Part shown: piece after piece, positions 55,592 through 63,888 of the stretch | How the letters are laid out: each line of letters starts with the position of its first letter | How positions within the stretch are numbered: position 1 is the first letter of the stretch | Assembly (NCBI RefSeq): GCF_039710355.1 | Contig: NZ_JBDKWZ010000021.1 | Location: 70,659 to 134,658, forward strand | DNA: 64,000 bases | DNA from: Rapidithrix thailandica | Lineage (GTDB): Bacteria; Bacteroidota; Bacteroidia; Cytophagales; Flammeovirgaceae | Direction: 5' to 3' | Notes under the pieces: model-generated | Told to the model about the DNA's origin: nothing | Database searches by the model: none | What the model saw: the letters and a program-made list of their open reading frames with translations, nothing else | Translations under genes and position numbers: made by a program

Positions 55592-55637
55592 CTGAATTGG
55601 AAATAAGAATTTAATAAATCCCCTGTTTCCAATTCAG
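55592..55637 (-). terminator. Inverted repeat downstream of the HNH gene
   Basis: CTGAATTGGAAA (55592-55603) and TTTCCAATTCAG (55626-55637) are 12-bp perfect arms with a 22-base loop, placed immediately after the HNH gene stop. No strong T run follows, so termination is only likely. Confidence 0.5.
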
Positions 55638-55645
55638 TAAATAAT

Positions 55646-56662
55646 TTAGACTATAATTTTGAAATAATCCTTTGCAAGGTCCATTTTAAACTTGCCTTTT
55701 TCCTCTCTTTTTGCTTCATCCTCATTGAATGGAATACTTGAAGTCTCCGCTATAACTCTAAGTAGATCGCATTTATCCTTAATAATTATTTTTCCTATTA
55801 GCTTTTCATCTAGGAGTTCCATCTTTCTACTCTCAGGATATGCTTTTTGTACGCTATCTAACCTTTTTACTTCTTTTATAAAAAGCTCACAATTATACCT
55901 GCCAACAATCTTAAAGAGATTTAAATTTTCTTGGGCATTTTTAACTTGGCTTGGTTCAACCCCTGTTCTATATGATAATATTATGTTAAATGTTTCTGAA
56001 GAAAAATCCACTCTATCCGGTTTAATTGAAAACTCGACTATAGAATCCAAACTTTGGCTATAAGGATGGATATAGGCTAGTTTATCACCCTTGTAACGTT
56101 GATTACAAATTGTACACGATGGTATTAAATTGTAAAAGGACATGGAAAGGTAAGGAGCCATTACTTTGGGTATGAAGTGATCGAAATCACAAAGAGTTTT
56201 GGGGGGCACAATTAATAACGGTTCATAGTTACAATAAGGACATACTGGTATATCTAAATTTTCTACAAGCCATCTACTTTTTTCGCTTTTCCTAAAGTTA
56301 TTATAACCAAACATTTCAAGAACCTCTTCCCCAAAAGGTGTTGATTTTAGATTACCATTTGTACCACTAAAAAAAGCTGGGATATTCTGATCTGCTTCAA
56401 TTTCTTCTTTAATCGTCTTTAACTTCTGTGGACTTCCAATAATTATACTTCTGAGCAATTCATAATTACTTTTACTTAGTTTCTGATAAAAATAATTCTT
56501 GTTAGAAGCATTTCCTCCATTCTGGATTCTTTGATCTAACCTATGTATTATAGAATGTTTATGATAAGCTTTATTTTTTTTCTGGGGATTCAGCTTTTCA
56601 TAAAATTGAGTTGCTATATCTCGAAAAAGTTGTTTTTTTTTATTTTTATCGTATTTAAACAT
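55646..56662 (-). CDS. HNH endonuclease of a Septu-like defence module (PtuB-like)
   Basis: 338 residues. The zinc-ribbon HNH core is CPYCN (Cys141, Cys144), LCDFDHFIPKV (His162), FYNLIPSC (Asn178, Cys183) and TICNQRYKGD (Cys186), as in PtuB and retron-associated HNH nucleases. The N-terminal 130 residues are charged and helical and of unknown role. It begins one base after the ATPase stop, so the two are one operon. As effector it would cut nucleic acid when the ATPase is triggered. AT-rich relative to the surrounding chromosome. Confidence 0.83.
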   Translation of the reverse strand: MFKYDKNKKKQLFRDIATQFYEKLNPQKKNKAYHKHSIIHRLDQRIQNGGNASNKNYFYQKLSKSNYELLRSIIIGSPQKLKTIKEEIEADQNIPAFFSGTNGNLKSTPFGEEVLEMFGYNNFRKSEKSRWLVENLDIPVCPYCNYEPLLIVPPKTLCDFDHFIPKVMAPYLSMSFYNLIPSCTICNQRYKGDKLAYIHPYSQSLDSIVEFSIKPDRVDFSSETFNIILSYRTGVEPSQVKNAQENLNLFKIVGRYNCELFIKEVKRLDSVQKAYPESRKMELLDEKLIGKIIIKDKCDLLRVIAETSSIPFNEDEAKREEKGKFKMDLAKDYFKIIV

Positions 56663-56663
56663 A

Positions 56664-58553
56664 TTATTCGTCGGTTTTAGAATTCAGTATTTCAGTGAGT
56701 TTTGACCGCAAAACAGGTTCGCCAATCATCGCTATAACCTTCTCCAGTCTTTTTTTATCTAAACTTATATTTTTATCATCAAGCAAAGGTTTTAGTTCAC
56801 TCTTTAACTTATCTTGTGCGAACTTGCCAATTACTCCATCTTTCATGAAAAACTGCTCATAAAACAAAGAATGAATATTTGCAGCAAAAGTTTGTTCTTG
56901 GTTAAATGAAACAACTTTACATAAACCTTCCTTTTTCTCAAGAAAAATTAAATTTTCTTTTGGCAAGTCTGAAACAAGAAAGGGAGAATGAGAAGTGAGA
57001 ATTACCTGAACCTTATTATTGTTAAAGACTTCTCGTATAAAAACTGTTAAGTTGTATAAATACTCTTTCTGCCATTGAGGGTGAAAACCTGCTTCACCCT
57101 CATCAATAAGAATGTATAAGAAATGATTTGATGGTTTGTCAGAATTATTGTAATCTAATCTATATTGTTTAGCAAAATATAGTCGAGAATATAAATCCAT
57201 TAATGCGCTCTCCCCCGAACTTAAATTACGCCAACTGGTTGAGACAAAATTATACTTATAATCCAATGGTAATGACAACAAATAGTCTTCATATAGATTC
57301 ATAATTTCAGTTCCCCCCTCAACTCCTGTTGTAAAAGAATTATCATCATCTTCAATCCTGTTCTTCTCAAAATCAACAGCATCAATCCATCGAAGTACTG
57401 CTGTATAAAGAGGCCCTGCCTTTACAGCTTTATCATTATATCCAACCCATTTCTGGTTTTCAAAGAAGTATTGTGTTTTTTCGAATAGTGTATCCCCTTT
57501 AATATCATTTAACTCTAATCCAATTTCAATATTAAATATTGAATTTAAGTTGAGGAAGTAATTATGAATAAAGGAAAAACTAAACTCTATTTTTAATTTT
57601 TTTGCAAGGGCTTTTTGATAAGAAGGGTCATTACTATATTGTGATGTTGGGTTTTTCTTGCCGCTACCTCTATAATTATGGTCATAATAGTCGAGTGTTG
57701 AATTAACTTCCGCCCAAGCTTTGTTAATAACTTCATCCAAATGCTTGAATATTTTTTCGTTTTCAACCGTTAAATTTTGTTTTGATTCTTTAGGGTCGAA
57801 ATAATCTCTATGAAATATTATTTGTACTTCTTTGGGTAAGTTTATACTATTTATATTCTCTAAAGAGAGGTTGTAAGCCATGTCAAACTGTCGTCTGATA
57901 TTTGAAAATTTATATAATTCAATTTGCTTGATCTCCTTAGGGTACGAATCTCCTTTTCGAAGTACATCATTTTCAACTAATGCATTACTCGAAACATCTA
58001 TATAATTCTTAAACTCATTAGAAATATTTGGCGGGTAATTTCTTAAATCAAGAATTGGGTTGTAATAGATTATTTCAAAATTATCTACAAACTTTTCAGG
58101 TATTCTGATGGGAACGCCAAAAGGAGTTTGGATAATTCTCTGTTCAACGGGTTTTTCAATTGTAAAACCTGTTACTTCTCCCTTTATAGTTAGAGAGAAA
58201 TCGCTAAGAGTATGGTAAGTTTTGATAATGCTATTTTCTTCATCTTTGAATACCACAATAAACTGTCGACCGATCGGTAATCTATCAGTAAGTAGGTCAA
58301 TTATAAACTCTAACAAGTTAGTTTTACCAACACCATTCTCTCCTATTATCCCCGTAATATTTACAATCTTACCGTCTAAATCGGTTGTTTTTCCAAAAAA
58401 GTCATTTATAAATTTGCTGTTCGCTTCTAAGACTAAAACTCCTGATAACTCATTCTCTCTTTCAAATTTAAAGTTTATCTGATTAGAGAAATTAAACGAT
58501 TGATTTTTTATCGTCATTCTATCATTCTTAATCCAGAGATACAATAATTCCAT
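56664..58553 (-). CDS. SMC/RecF-like AAA ATPase of a Septu-like defence module (PtuA-like)
   Basis: 629 residues. Walker A is GENGVGKT (71-78) after VNITGII, the ABC signature LSSGE is at 444-448, Walker B ILIDEGEAGFHPQ (Asp484-Glu485) and the switch His522 in LTSHSPF. The start MELLYLWIK and the IKNQSFNFSNQ stretch resemble other ATPases that sit next to HNH nucleases in Bacteroidota. A 350-residue insertion between Walker A and the signature is long and of unknown fold. It is longer than classical PtuA, so this may be a variant. Role in sensing phage infection is inferred from the partner. ATG at 58553. Confidence 0.83.
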   Translation of the reverse strand: MELLYLWIKNDRMTIKNQSFNFSNQINFKFERENELSGVLVLEANSKFINDFFGKTTDLDGKIVNITGIIGENGVGKTNLLEFIIDLLTDRLPIGRQFIVVFKDEENSIIKTYHTLSDFSLTIKGEVTGFTIEKPVEQRIIQTPFGVPIRIPEKFVDNFEIIYYNPILDLRNYPPNISNEFKNYIDVSSNALVENDVLRKGDSYPKEIKQIELYKFSNIRRQFDMAYNLSLENINSINLPKEVQIIFHRDYFDPKESKQNLTVENEKIFKHLDEVINKAWAEVNSTLDYYDHNYRGSGKKNPTSQYSNDPSYQKALAKKLKIEFSFSFIHNYFLNLNSIFNIEIGLELNDIKGDTLFEKTQYFFENQKWVGYNDKAVKAGPLYTAVLRWIDAVDFEKNRIEDDDNSFTTGVEGGTEIMNLYEDYLLSLPLDYKYNFVSTSWRNLSSGESALMDLYSRLYFAKQYRLDYNNSDKPSNHFLYILIDEGEAGFHPQWQKEYLYNLTVFIREVFNNNKVQVILTSHSPFLVSDLPKENLIFLEKKEGLCKVVSFNQEQTFAANIHSLFYEQFFMKDGVIGKFAQDKLKSELKPLLDDKNISLDKKRLEKVIAMIGEPVLRSKLTEILNSKTDE

Positions 58554-58674
58554 TGTTTTCTTGAGTTTTACTTTATCCTATTCCCTTAATATACTTAGAT
58601 TGGTTGATTTTGCAATTATCTTCCAATGCCTTTTTGATATATCTAGCTTATTTTACTTATATATTCAAGCTTTT

Positions 58675-58940
58675 TCACCCCACCATCAAACTCCTAAAAG
58701 TGGTTAATCGATACAACTTCTGTAAGTTATGCACAAAGTCCACCCGGGTATAACGGCCGGCGATATGGGTTGTGAAACTCTCTCCGGTTTGTGTCAGGCA
58801 AAAGCCCTGTTTGTGGTAGGTGTTGGCACCTGTCATTTCAAAGCCCATGACCAAGAGCCAGTTGGGCTGTAAGAGGATCCGGAAGGATCTTGTCGGCTGG
58901 TTGGTGGTTGATGGTTTGTGCCGGGTACACTTCTTTTAGC
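58675..58940 (-). pseudogene. Remnant of a coding sequence of unknown family
   Basis: On the minus strand an open stretch without start codon runs from about 58940 to a stop at 58675-58677, including RILLQPNWLLVMGFEMTGAN and GRYTRVDFVHNLQKLYRL. Its host-like base use differs from the AT-rich ATPase gene, so it may be a chromosomal gene interrupted by the island. Family not recognised. Confidence 0.4.
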
Positions 58941-58955
58941 ATCCCTTTGTAAATA

Positions 58956-58983
58956 CTAAAAGCTCCGGGTCCGGAGCTTTTAG
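58956..58983 (-). terminator. Palindrome/terminator downstream of the cupin gene
   Basis: CTAAAAGCTCCGG and CCGGAGCTTTTAG are 13-bp perfect arms around GT, about 50 bases beyond the cupin stop. Confidence 0.65.
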
Positions 58984-59032
58984 ATGCACTGTATTTTCTT
59001 ATATACGATAAGGAGTTTTCTCGTTCATGGGT

Positions 59033-59476
59033 TTATTCAACCAAGATGCGGTCAGGCTGCCCTTTTTCATGCACTCTGAAAACCACAATTTTAGCCGGCT
59101 CATCCAAGGTTGAAAAACTATGTACGTGTTTAAATGGAACCTTGGCAACTTCTCCGGCTTTTATCATCATTTTCGACTGATCCTCCAGTATCAATTCTCC
59201 GGAACCTTCAATTAGATAGGCAAATTCTTCTCCGGGATGATAATGAGTGGGCAAGGTTGTATGCTTGGGCACCTCCAGATAACTCATAATCACCTCAACA
59301 CTCCCTGTTAACTCTAATGAATCCCGCAGCAGGTTCTCAATTTTCAACTCTTCAATCACTTCTGCCGGAACTTCAGCTCCTACTTGCTTTGTGCTCCCGG
59401 ACTCTGTTTTGTCAGCGCATCCTGTCCATAACAAAACGGCTAATACATGCAAAATTGTAATTTTCATTCGTACCAT
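59033..59476 (-). CDS. Cupin-domain lipoprotein
   Basis: 147 residues. The lipoprotein signal ends LLWTGCAD, so Cys near residue 20 is probably lipidated. A single cupin domain follows with the metal motif THYHPGEEFAYLIEGSGELIL and the second motif FKHVHSF, giving two His plus Glu ligands. Such cupins bind a metal and a small molecule. It is alone on the minus strand, with a terminator hairpin after it. The start is ATG at 59476 or the one three codons later (MKITILHVL). Confidence 0.87.
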   Translation of the reverse strand: MVRMKITILHVLAVLLWTGCADKTESGSTKQVGAEVPAEVIEELKIENLLRDSLELTGSVEVIMSYLEVPKHTTLPTHYHPGEEFAYLIEGSGELILEDQSKMMIKAGEVAKVPFKHVHSFSTLDEPAKIVVFRVHEKGQPDRILVE

Positions 59477-60011
59477 TATTTAATGAAATTTATCAATATG
59501 TTGCCTAACATTGATGGGTCACACTCGGTTCCGGGTACAGAGTACTTACTGTGGAACCAAAGGCGTCCTAACTATAAAATTACCTTTGTGAAGAAATGCC
59601 TCTCAAGCTTTTAACTGAAAGCACATTTAAAAAAATGTAAAATTGCCTATACGACCAATTGCCCCGTCAACTCCTGTAAGCCAGACAAAAGCGATCAGCT
59701 TGTCCAAGCTAAAAAGTGGTACAAAAGATGTAATTGAACTCCACAATCGTTCAACAACATTTTTCATTTTTTACGATCCCGTCAAATGTATACAACAATG
59801 AGTGTACACATATCATAAACATTTCATCGCTAGCGCCTGTTTGCCTTCTGTAAGCTTACCCAGAACATTCACTTTTAACTTCCAAACCAAGAAATTATTC
59901 ATTCCATTTATTTACCATTCTTATCCCCTCCTGTTTGAACCCTAACGCCCCGGTGCAAATGCAGTATTGAGTTCAATACCTGTTCAAAATAGTTTTCTCA
60001 CATCCTATACT
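59477..60011. other. Gene-poor region with one short hydrophobic open frame
   Basis: Longest gap in this part. A minus-strand frame (59627-59767, 46 codons plus stop) would encode a hydrophobic peptide containing FVPLFSLDKLIAFVWLTGVD; it has no strong ribosome site and no family. A plus-strand 39-codon frame near 59499 looks like chance. No RNA or repeat is recognised. Confidence 0.3.
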
Positions 60012-60854
60012 CTAATTGACACCCTCCTCTATCTCATAGTTTTTGGGTTCATACATTACTTTACCATAGTTTTTGGAAATCAACTCTTCTTCGAGCAAAG
60101 CGCCACTTCTGAATTTTGCAATCTTCGTTCTCCAAATTTCATTACTGCGGTAAAACTCATCCCCGACTTTGATAAACTTATGATTCTTCTCTTTTACATG
60201 ATAAGCAAAATCTAACGCTTCATTCACCCTTATCTCCCCTTCCAACAGTTTATCCGTCAACCATAAATTCAGTTGAAACGTCCATTGGGTGTGATTGGTC
60301 AATTGAAAATCAAGGTAGTTATAAAATACAGCGGCCCCACTTGCCCAAGGCAGCACCCTTCCGTCATCGGGGAAGGGATCAACACTATGGTGGTGTCTTT
60401 CCGTAATGGTTAAAGGTGAATGCAAAGCCAACCAATGTAGCAGGTTGGTGCTTTGGCAGATTCCCCCTCCGATACCGGGTCTGGGTTTACCAAATGAAAG
60501 TTCTATACCTTCTTTGTAGCCTTTTTTCCGGGTTGGCAATCCTACCGTTTTGCAAAAAGAAAACGTTTCTCCCGGTTGGATCAACGTTCCGTTAATCTTA
60601 GCAACTACAATTTTCAAGTTGTCAATTTTGTTGAATTGCAATTGCATATCGGTTTCCCCCAGTTTTTTCAGCAATTTTGATTGATGCTTTTTTACCCTGT
60701 AAGGTAACTTTTCAAGCGACTCTTCAAGCGACCTTCTCTTTGTATACTGTTTCCGGTCGATGCACCAAGTCAGTTTCCGTCTTACCCGTTTTTCCCAGAC
60801 AGAAATAAAATACAAGACCGGATGCCGTTGGGAAAGTAATTTCCGTTTCTTCAT
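60012..60854 (-). CDS. VanW family protein
   Basis: 280 residues. The VanW motifs are visible: PGETFSFCKTVG, GYKEGIELSFGKPRPGIGGG, ICQSTNLLHWLALHSPLTI and ERHHHSVDPFPDD. VanW was named from vancomycin-resistance clusters, but its activity is unknown, and most members, as here, lie outside any resistance cluster. No van ligase or sensor genes are adjacent. The N-terminus is basic and lacks a clear signal peptide. ATG at 60854. Confidence 0.88.
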   Translation of the reverse strand: MKKRKLLSQRHPVLYFISVWEKRVRRKLTWCIDRKQYTKRRSLEESLEKLPYRVKKHQSKLLKKLGETDMQLQFNKIDNLKIVVAKINGTLIQPGETFSFCKTVGLPTRKKGYKEGIELSFGKPRPGIGGGICQSTNLLHWLALHSPLTITERHHHSVDPFPDDGRVLPWASGAAVFYNYLDFQLTNHTQWTFQLNLWLTDKLLEGEIRVNEALDFAYHVKEKNHKFIKVGDEFYRSNEIWRTKIAKFRSGALLEEELISKNYGKVMYEPKNYEIEEGVN

Positions 60855-60992
60855 TTAAGCTAACAGTGTGGTACACTTCTATTTTCATTTTCTTAAAAGA
60901 GTTTCTCACTTTCCGCCCTGATTTCCACATAAAATCAATTGTAATACCAGGTCGTCAGGATTACCTCATTTAAGCGAATACATAAATGCCGT

Positions 60993-62216
60993 TCATTCTG
61001 CATCAATGATGTATTCTTCAGGTTTTTCCGTTTTATAGCGCACATCTATAAAAGGAAGAGGCTCTTGGGAAGAGCTTGTAACCGTTGCATGATAAGTGCG
61101 TCCGTCCACCACATACCGGTAAAGGTGAATATAGTCCAATTTTGTAGCAGCCGCTTCTCCGCTAAATAGCTGATCAGCTGTTTCTAATGTCGCCTGCCCG
61201 ATAAAAGTTTCTTTAAATTCCGCCTTTATTTCCGGCCAGTTATCCTTTATACTTAACAGGCGAAGTTCCCAATCACTGCCCCTCTCTTTTCGCTTTTCCC
61301 ATGCCCCGTCTATGGCTTGCTCCACATTGCCTTTTCCGGTAAGTTTCATCAATGTAATTTTGGCAAGTTCTGCCGTGGTACCGATAAAGCCCCCGGCACC
61401 GGGTGCTTTACACCGGGTACTTTCTGTCATTTTCCGGACCAAAGGAATAGCCTCCTGATATTTCCTTGCTCCGATAATGTATAAAGCACTTTCCGCAATG
61501 CTTACCAAAGGATGTTCCAATAAGGTATATAGTAAGTTCAGAGCACGTATGTCTCCCTGATCCAATTGCTGATTCAACCATCTGAAAACCGGGTACTCTA
61601 CCATTTGAATATCGGCTGACAACATCTCAAAGGCATGTTCATACAACTCCTCGTCCGAATAGACCGTAGGTTTACGTTCTTCGGGTTTTCCTCTATCGCC
61701 CTCCTCGATCACACAGTTCCCGTTGGGAGCAAAACACCGTTGAAAACCTGTTGCGGATTCGTAAACCAAGGCTCCCTCTGCGCTCCAATGCCGAAGCCTG
61801 AATTCCTCAAGTTCATCTACTTCCTTGACCATCACCCCTTGAGAATTGTATTCCCGTTTCAGTAAACACCTAGCATTATCGTCATATTTGGAATATCTTA
61901 ATAAACTCCCGGTTTCATCCCAGCTAAAGAGTTCTCCTACGGGTTCATCCTCTTGGTAATATCCGTCTTCTGCCAATGTGCCATTGGCATGAACCCTTAC
62001 ACAGCGTCCGTTGCGAACACCCTTTTCCAAAGTATCTTCAGCAACAACCCCCTTCAGTTCCGACCAGGCAATGCCTGTAAATAATTTGTCTTTGTAATAA
62101 TACGCCCACTCATCCAGACAACACTCCTTTTCGATATATTCCAGTTCATCATAGTGGACCCGGGGCGTTCCGTTAAGAATAGGAATACCTGGATTGGACT
62201 TTTTTGACTGATTCAT
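60993..62216 (-). CDS. Multi-domain protein with MORN/YwqK-like, HEAT-like and DUF3592-like parts
   Basis: 407 residues, soluble. Residues about 50-170 carry imprecise MORN/YwqK-type repeats (GYYQEDEPVGELFSWDETGS, ending in ALVYESATGF). The middle (about 190-320) is helical with HEAT-like repeats, as in LVSIAESALYIIGARKYQEA. The last 45 residues, YRYVVDGRTYHATVT then IDVRYKTEKPEEYI, resemble DUF3592. The combination is like immunity or antitoxin proteins of polymorphic-toxin loci. No toxin is next to it. Function inferred weakly. ATG at 62216. Confidence 0.6.
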   Translation of the reverse strand: MNQSKKSNPGIPILNGTPRVHYDELEYIEKECCLDEWAYYYKDKLFTGIAWSELKGVVAEDTLEKGVRNGRCVRVHANGTLAEDGYYQEDEPVGELFSWDETGSLLRYSKYDDNARCLLKREYNSQGVMVKEVDELEEFRLRHWSAEGALVYESATGFQRCFAPNGNCVIEEGDRGKPEERKPTVYSDEELYEHAFEMLSADIQMVEYPVFRWLNQQLDQGDIRALNLLYTLLEHPLVSIAESALYIIGARKYQEAIPLVRKMTESTRCKAPGAGGFIGTTAELAKITLMKLTGKGNVEQAIDGAWEKRKERGSDWELRLLSIKDNWPEIKAEFKETFIGQATLETADQLFSGEAAATKLDYIHLYRYVVDGRTYHATVTSSSQEPLPFIDVRYKTEKPEEYIIDAE

Positions 62217-62274
62217 TGTTTTCCCTTTTTAATAATTTGTAATTCGAAGCTTCGTTGGGTCGCTTTTAACCCCG

Positions 62275-62505
62275 CTACTCTTTGACCGTTGCCGCATTTA
62301 AGACGGATTGATAATTCCTATTTGCTTGTTCAACCAATCCGGGAACTTCGCGTTCAAAATTTGATAAGAAGACGATCGCCGATTTTATTTGGTAAAGCTT
62401 TTCTTCCGGAAAATCCAGGTTTAGCTTATCCAATGCTTCACCGACTTGATCAGCATCATATCCTTTACTTTTCATAATCGAAAAGTATAATTTTTCATAC
62501 TTCAT
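62275..62505 (-). CDS. Small protein of unknown function
   Basis: 76 residues from the ATG at 62505 (MKYEKLYFSIMKSKG); an upstream TTG start at 62532 is less likely. The rest is mostly helical and acidic (ADQVGEALDKLNLDFPEEKL). No family is recognised. It lies between two larger minus-strand genes of the toxin-immunity-like run. Confidence 0.5.
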   Translation of the reverse strand: MKYEKLYFSIMKSKGYDADQVGEALDKLNLDFPEEKLYQIKSAIVFLSNFEREVPGLVEQANRNYQSVLNAATVKE

Positions 62506-62573
62506 TTGAAAATCGATTATGCCTGAAAACAACTTGATACTTTTATTTACCCGGATGCCCTACAAAGGTTCGT

Positions 62574-62833
62574 TCAATCGAATAATTTATCAATGTAAAA
62601 CCCGGGATTTTCGAAAAACTCTTGGGCCTTGCATACTTCTCTAAACGTTCCGTGTTCTATTAATGTCTTCAGGATATGCTGCAGACAATGGGAGGCTCTT
62701 CGATATATTTTGTAATTTCAAAAGGGGCATTGAGATCCAAGTCTTGAACATACTTTTCTTCCAAGGTTTCGATATTCTCTGCCATTATGTACTGTGCCAA
62801 CCCTGTTTCGGCATCCGGGCCGAATAGTTTCAT
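62574..62833 (-). pseudogene. Frameshifted small gene
   Basis: ATG at 62833 starts MKLFGPDAETGLAQYI and the frame ends early after EEPPIVCSIS. A shift of one base back at the CCC-ATT near 62690 restores a second frame, HCLQHILKTLIEHGTF, which ends at 62574-62576 after PGFYIDKLFD. Together they make one protein of about 86 residues. This is either a true mutation, a sequencing error or programmed frameshifting. Family unknown. The rest of the gap 62533-62914 holds nothing else. Confidence 0.5.
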
Positions 62834-62914
62834 TGTGTTTTATTCTATATCCTCATCAATAACGTTCCTCTCACAAAAAATCGGAAGTCATGGGCGTTTT
62901 AAGAGCAAAGACAT

Positions 62915-63604
62915 TCAACCATAATAAAATACACAGCGGTCAAAATTCCGTTTGATCAAATCCTCTTTGGGGATGGTCACCGTCAGCACTCCTTCATCAT
63001 TGAAGCCGCTTTCACCCACTTGCAACAAGACCAACTCATCGTTTTCAATCTTTTGATTGACCTCTTCATCACTCGTTTCCAGGTTCGTGAACACGCCAAA
63101 AATCTTTGATATTCCACTTCTCTCTTCGTATTTGTCCCCTATGGCATAAATTTCATCCCGGTCAAGAATCAGGTCGTCTTCATCCCAGGTTTCCACATCT
63201 GAGGCAATCTGATCAATTAAGACTCCGTCCCAAAAATCTCCATCGTGGACCTGTACCTGCCTTTCCAGCTGGCTGTTGTCTACCGTTGAGTAAATCACCT
63301 TATACTCTTCCTCTATCATATCCGCAAAAAAGATCAGTTGTCCGGTTTCCGGCAACAGGTTATTTTGATCGTATTTCGAAAACTCCTTCAAATCCAATTG
63401 CGCTACAAAGGCTAAATCTTCCGGAGGGGTAAGGCCTTTCGGCATATCAAACACAGGCCCTCCGTAACGGGAACACCCCAATGGCATATCGATGGCAGAA
63501 TGCTTTACATACCCTTCTCTTCGTAAGCGTTCATTTTCCTCTATGGAGTCATGATAGTATCTCTTTGGATTTGCAGTAAATGTGATGATCTTAAACTCTT
63601 TCAT
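62915..63604 (-). CDS. DUF1963 (YwqG-like) family protein
   Basis: 230 residues from the ATG at 63604; a TTG upstream (63658) opens the frame but is less likely. The motifs LAFVAQLDLKEF, LPETGQLIFFADM, LVLLQVGESG and the final DRCVFYYG fit the DUF1963/YwqG fold. YwqG-like proteins are found beside toxin/antitoxin genes and are proposed immunity proteins. Function here is unproven. Confidence 0.75.
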   Translation of the reverse strand: MKEFKIITFTANPKRYYHDSIEENERLRREGYVKHSAIDMPLGCSRYGGPVFDMPKGLTPPEDLAFVAQLDLKEFSKYDQNNLLPETGQLIFFADMIEEEYKVIYSTVDNSQLERQVQVHDGDFWDGVLIDQIASDVETWDEDDLILDRDEIYAIGDKYEERSGISKIFGVFTNLETSDEEVNQKIENDELVLLQVGESGFNDEGVLTVTIPKEDLIKRNFDRCVFYYG

Positions 63605-63888
63605 CTCTGAATTTTTAATAATAGAATATAATTGGTTTCGTGTTTTTTTAAAGATCAATATGTAAATCCCCTCCTTACAAATTCACCTCATTTCATAGCA
63701 AAAATTTCTATTCTTAAAAAACCGTATTTCCTCGCCATAAAGATAGAACGTAAGCGCTAAAAACAAAGGAACTCACACTAAATCCATCACGATTGCCAGT
63801 GGTATCGTAGTTAAGGCAATTTTATGACCGTAAGTTTTCACTAAACACAATATATATTGAAAAAGTCAAACAGTGTTCTAGTGTTATG

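Noticed and set aside
54824..59000. Direct repeat of the tRNA-Leu 3' end marking the right end of the island
   Set aside because: No second copy of the GTTCGAGTCCCGCC-type end was found up to the cupin gene, so the right attachment site cannot be placed.
60012..60854. Vancomycin-resistance cluster
   Set aside because: Only the VanW domain is present; there is no ligase, dehydrogenase, dipeptidase or two-component system nearby.
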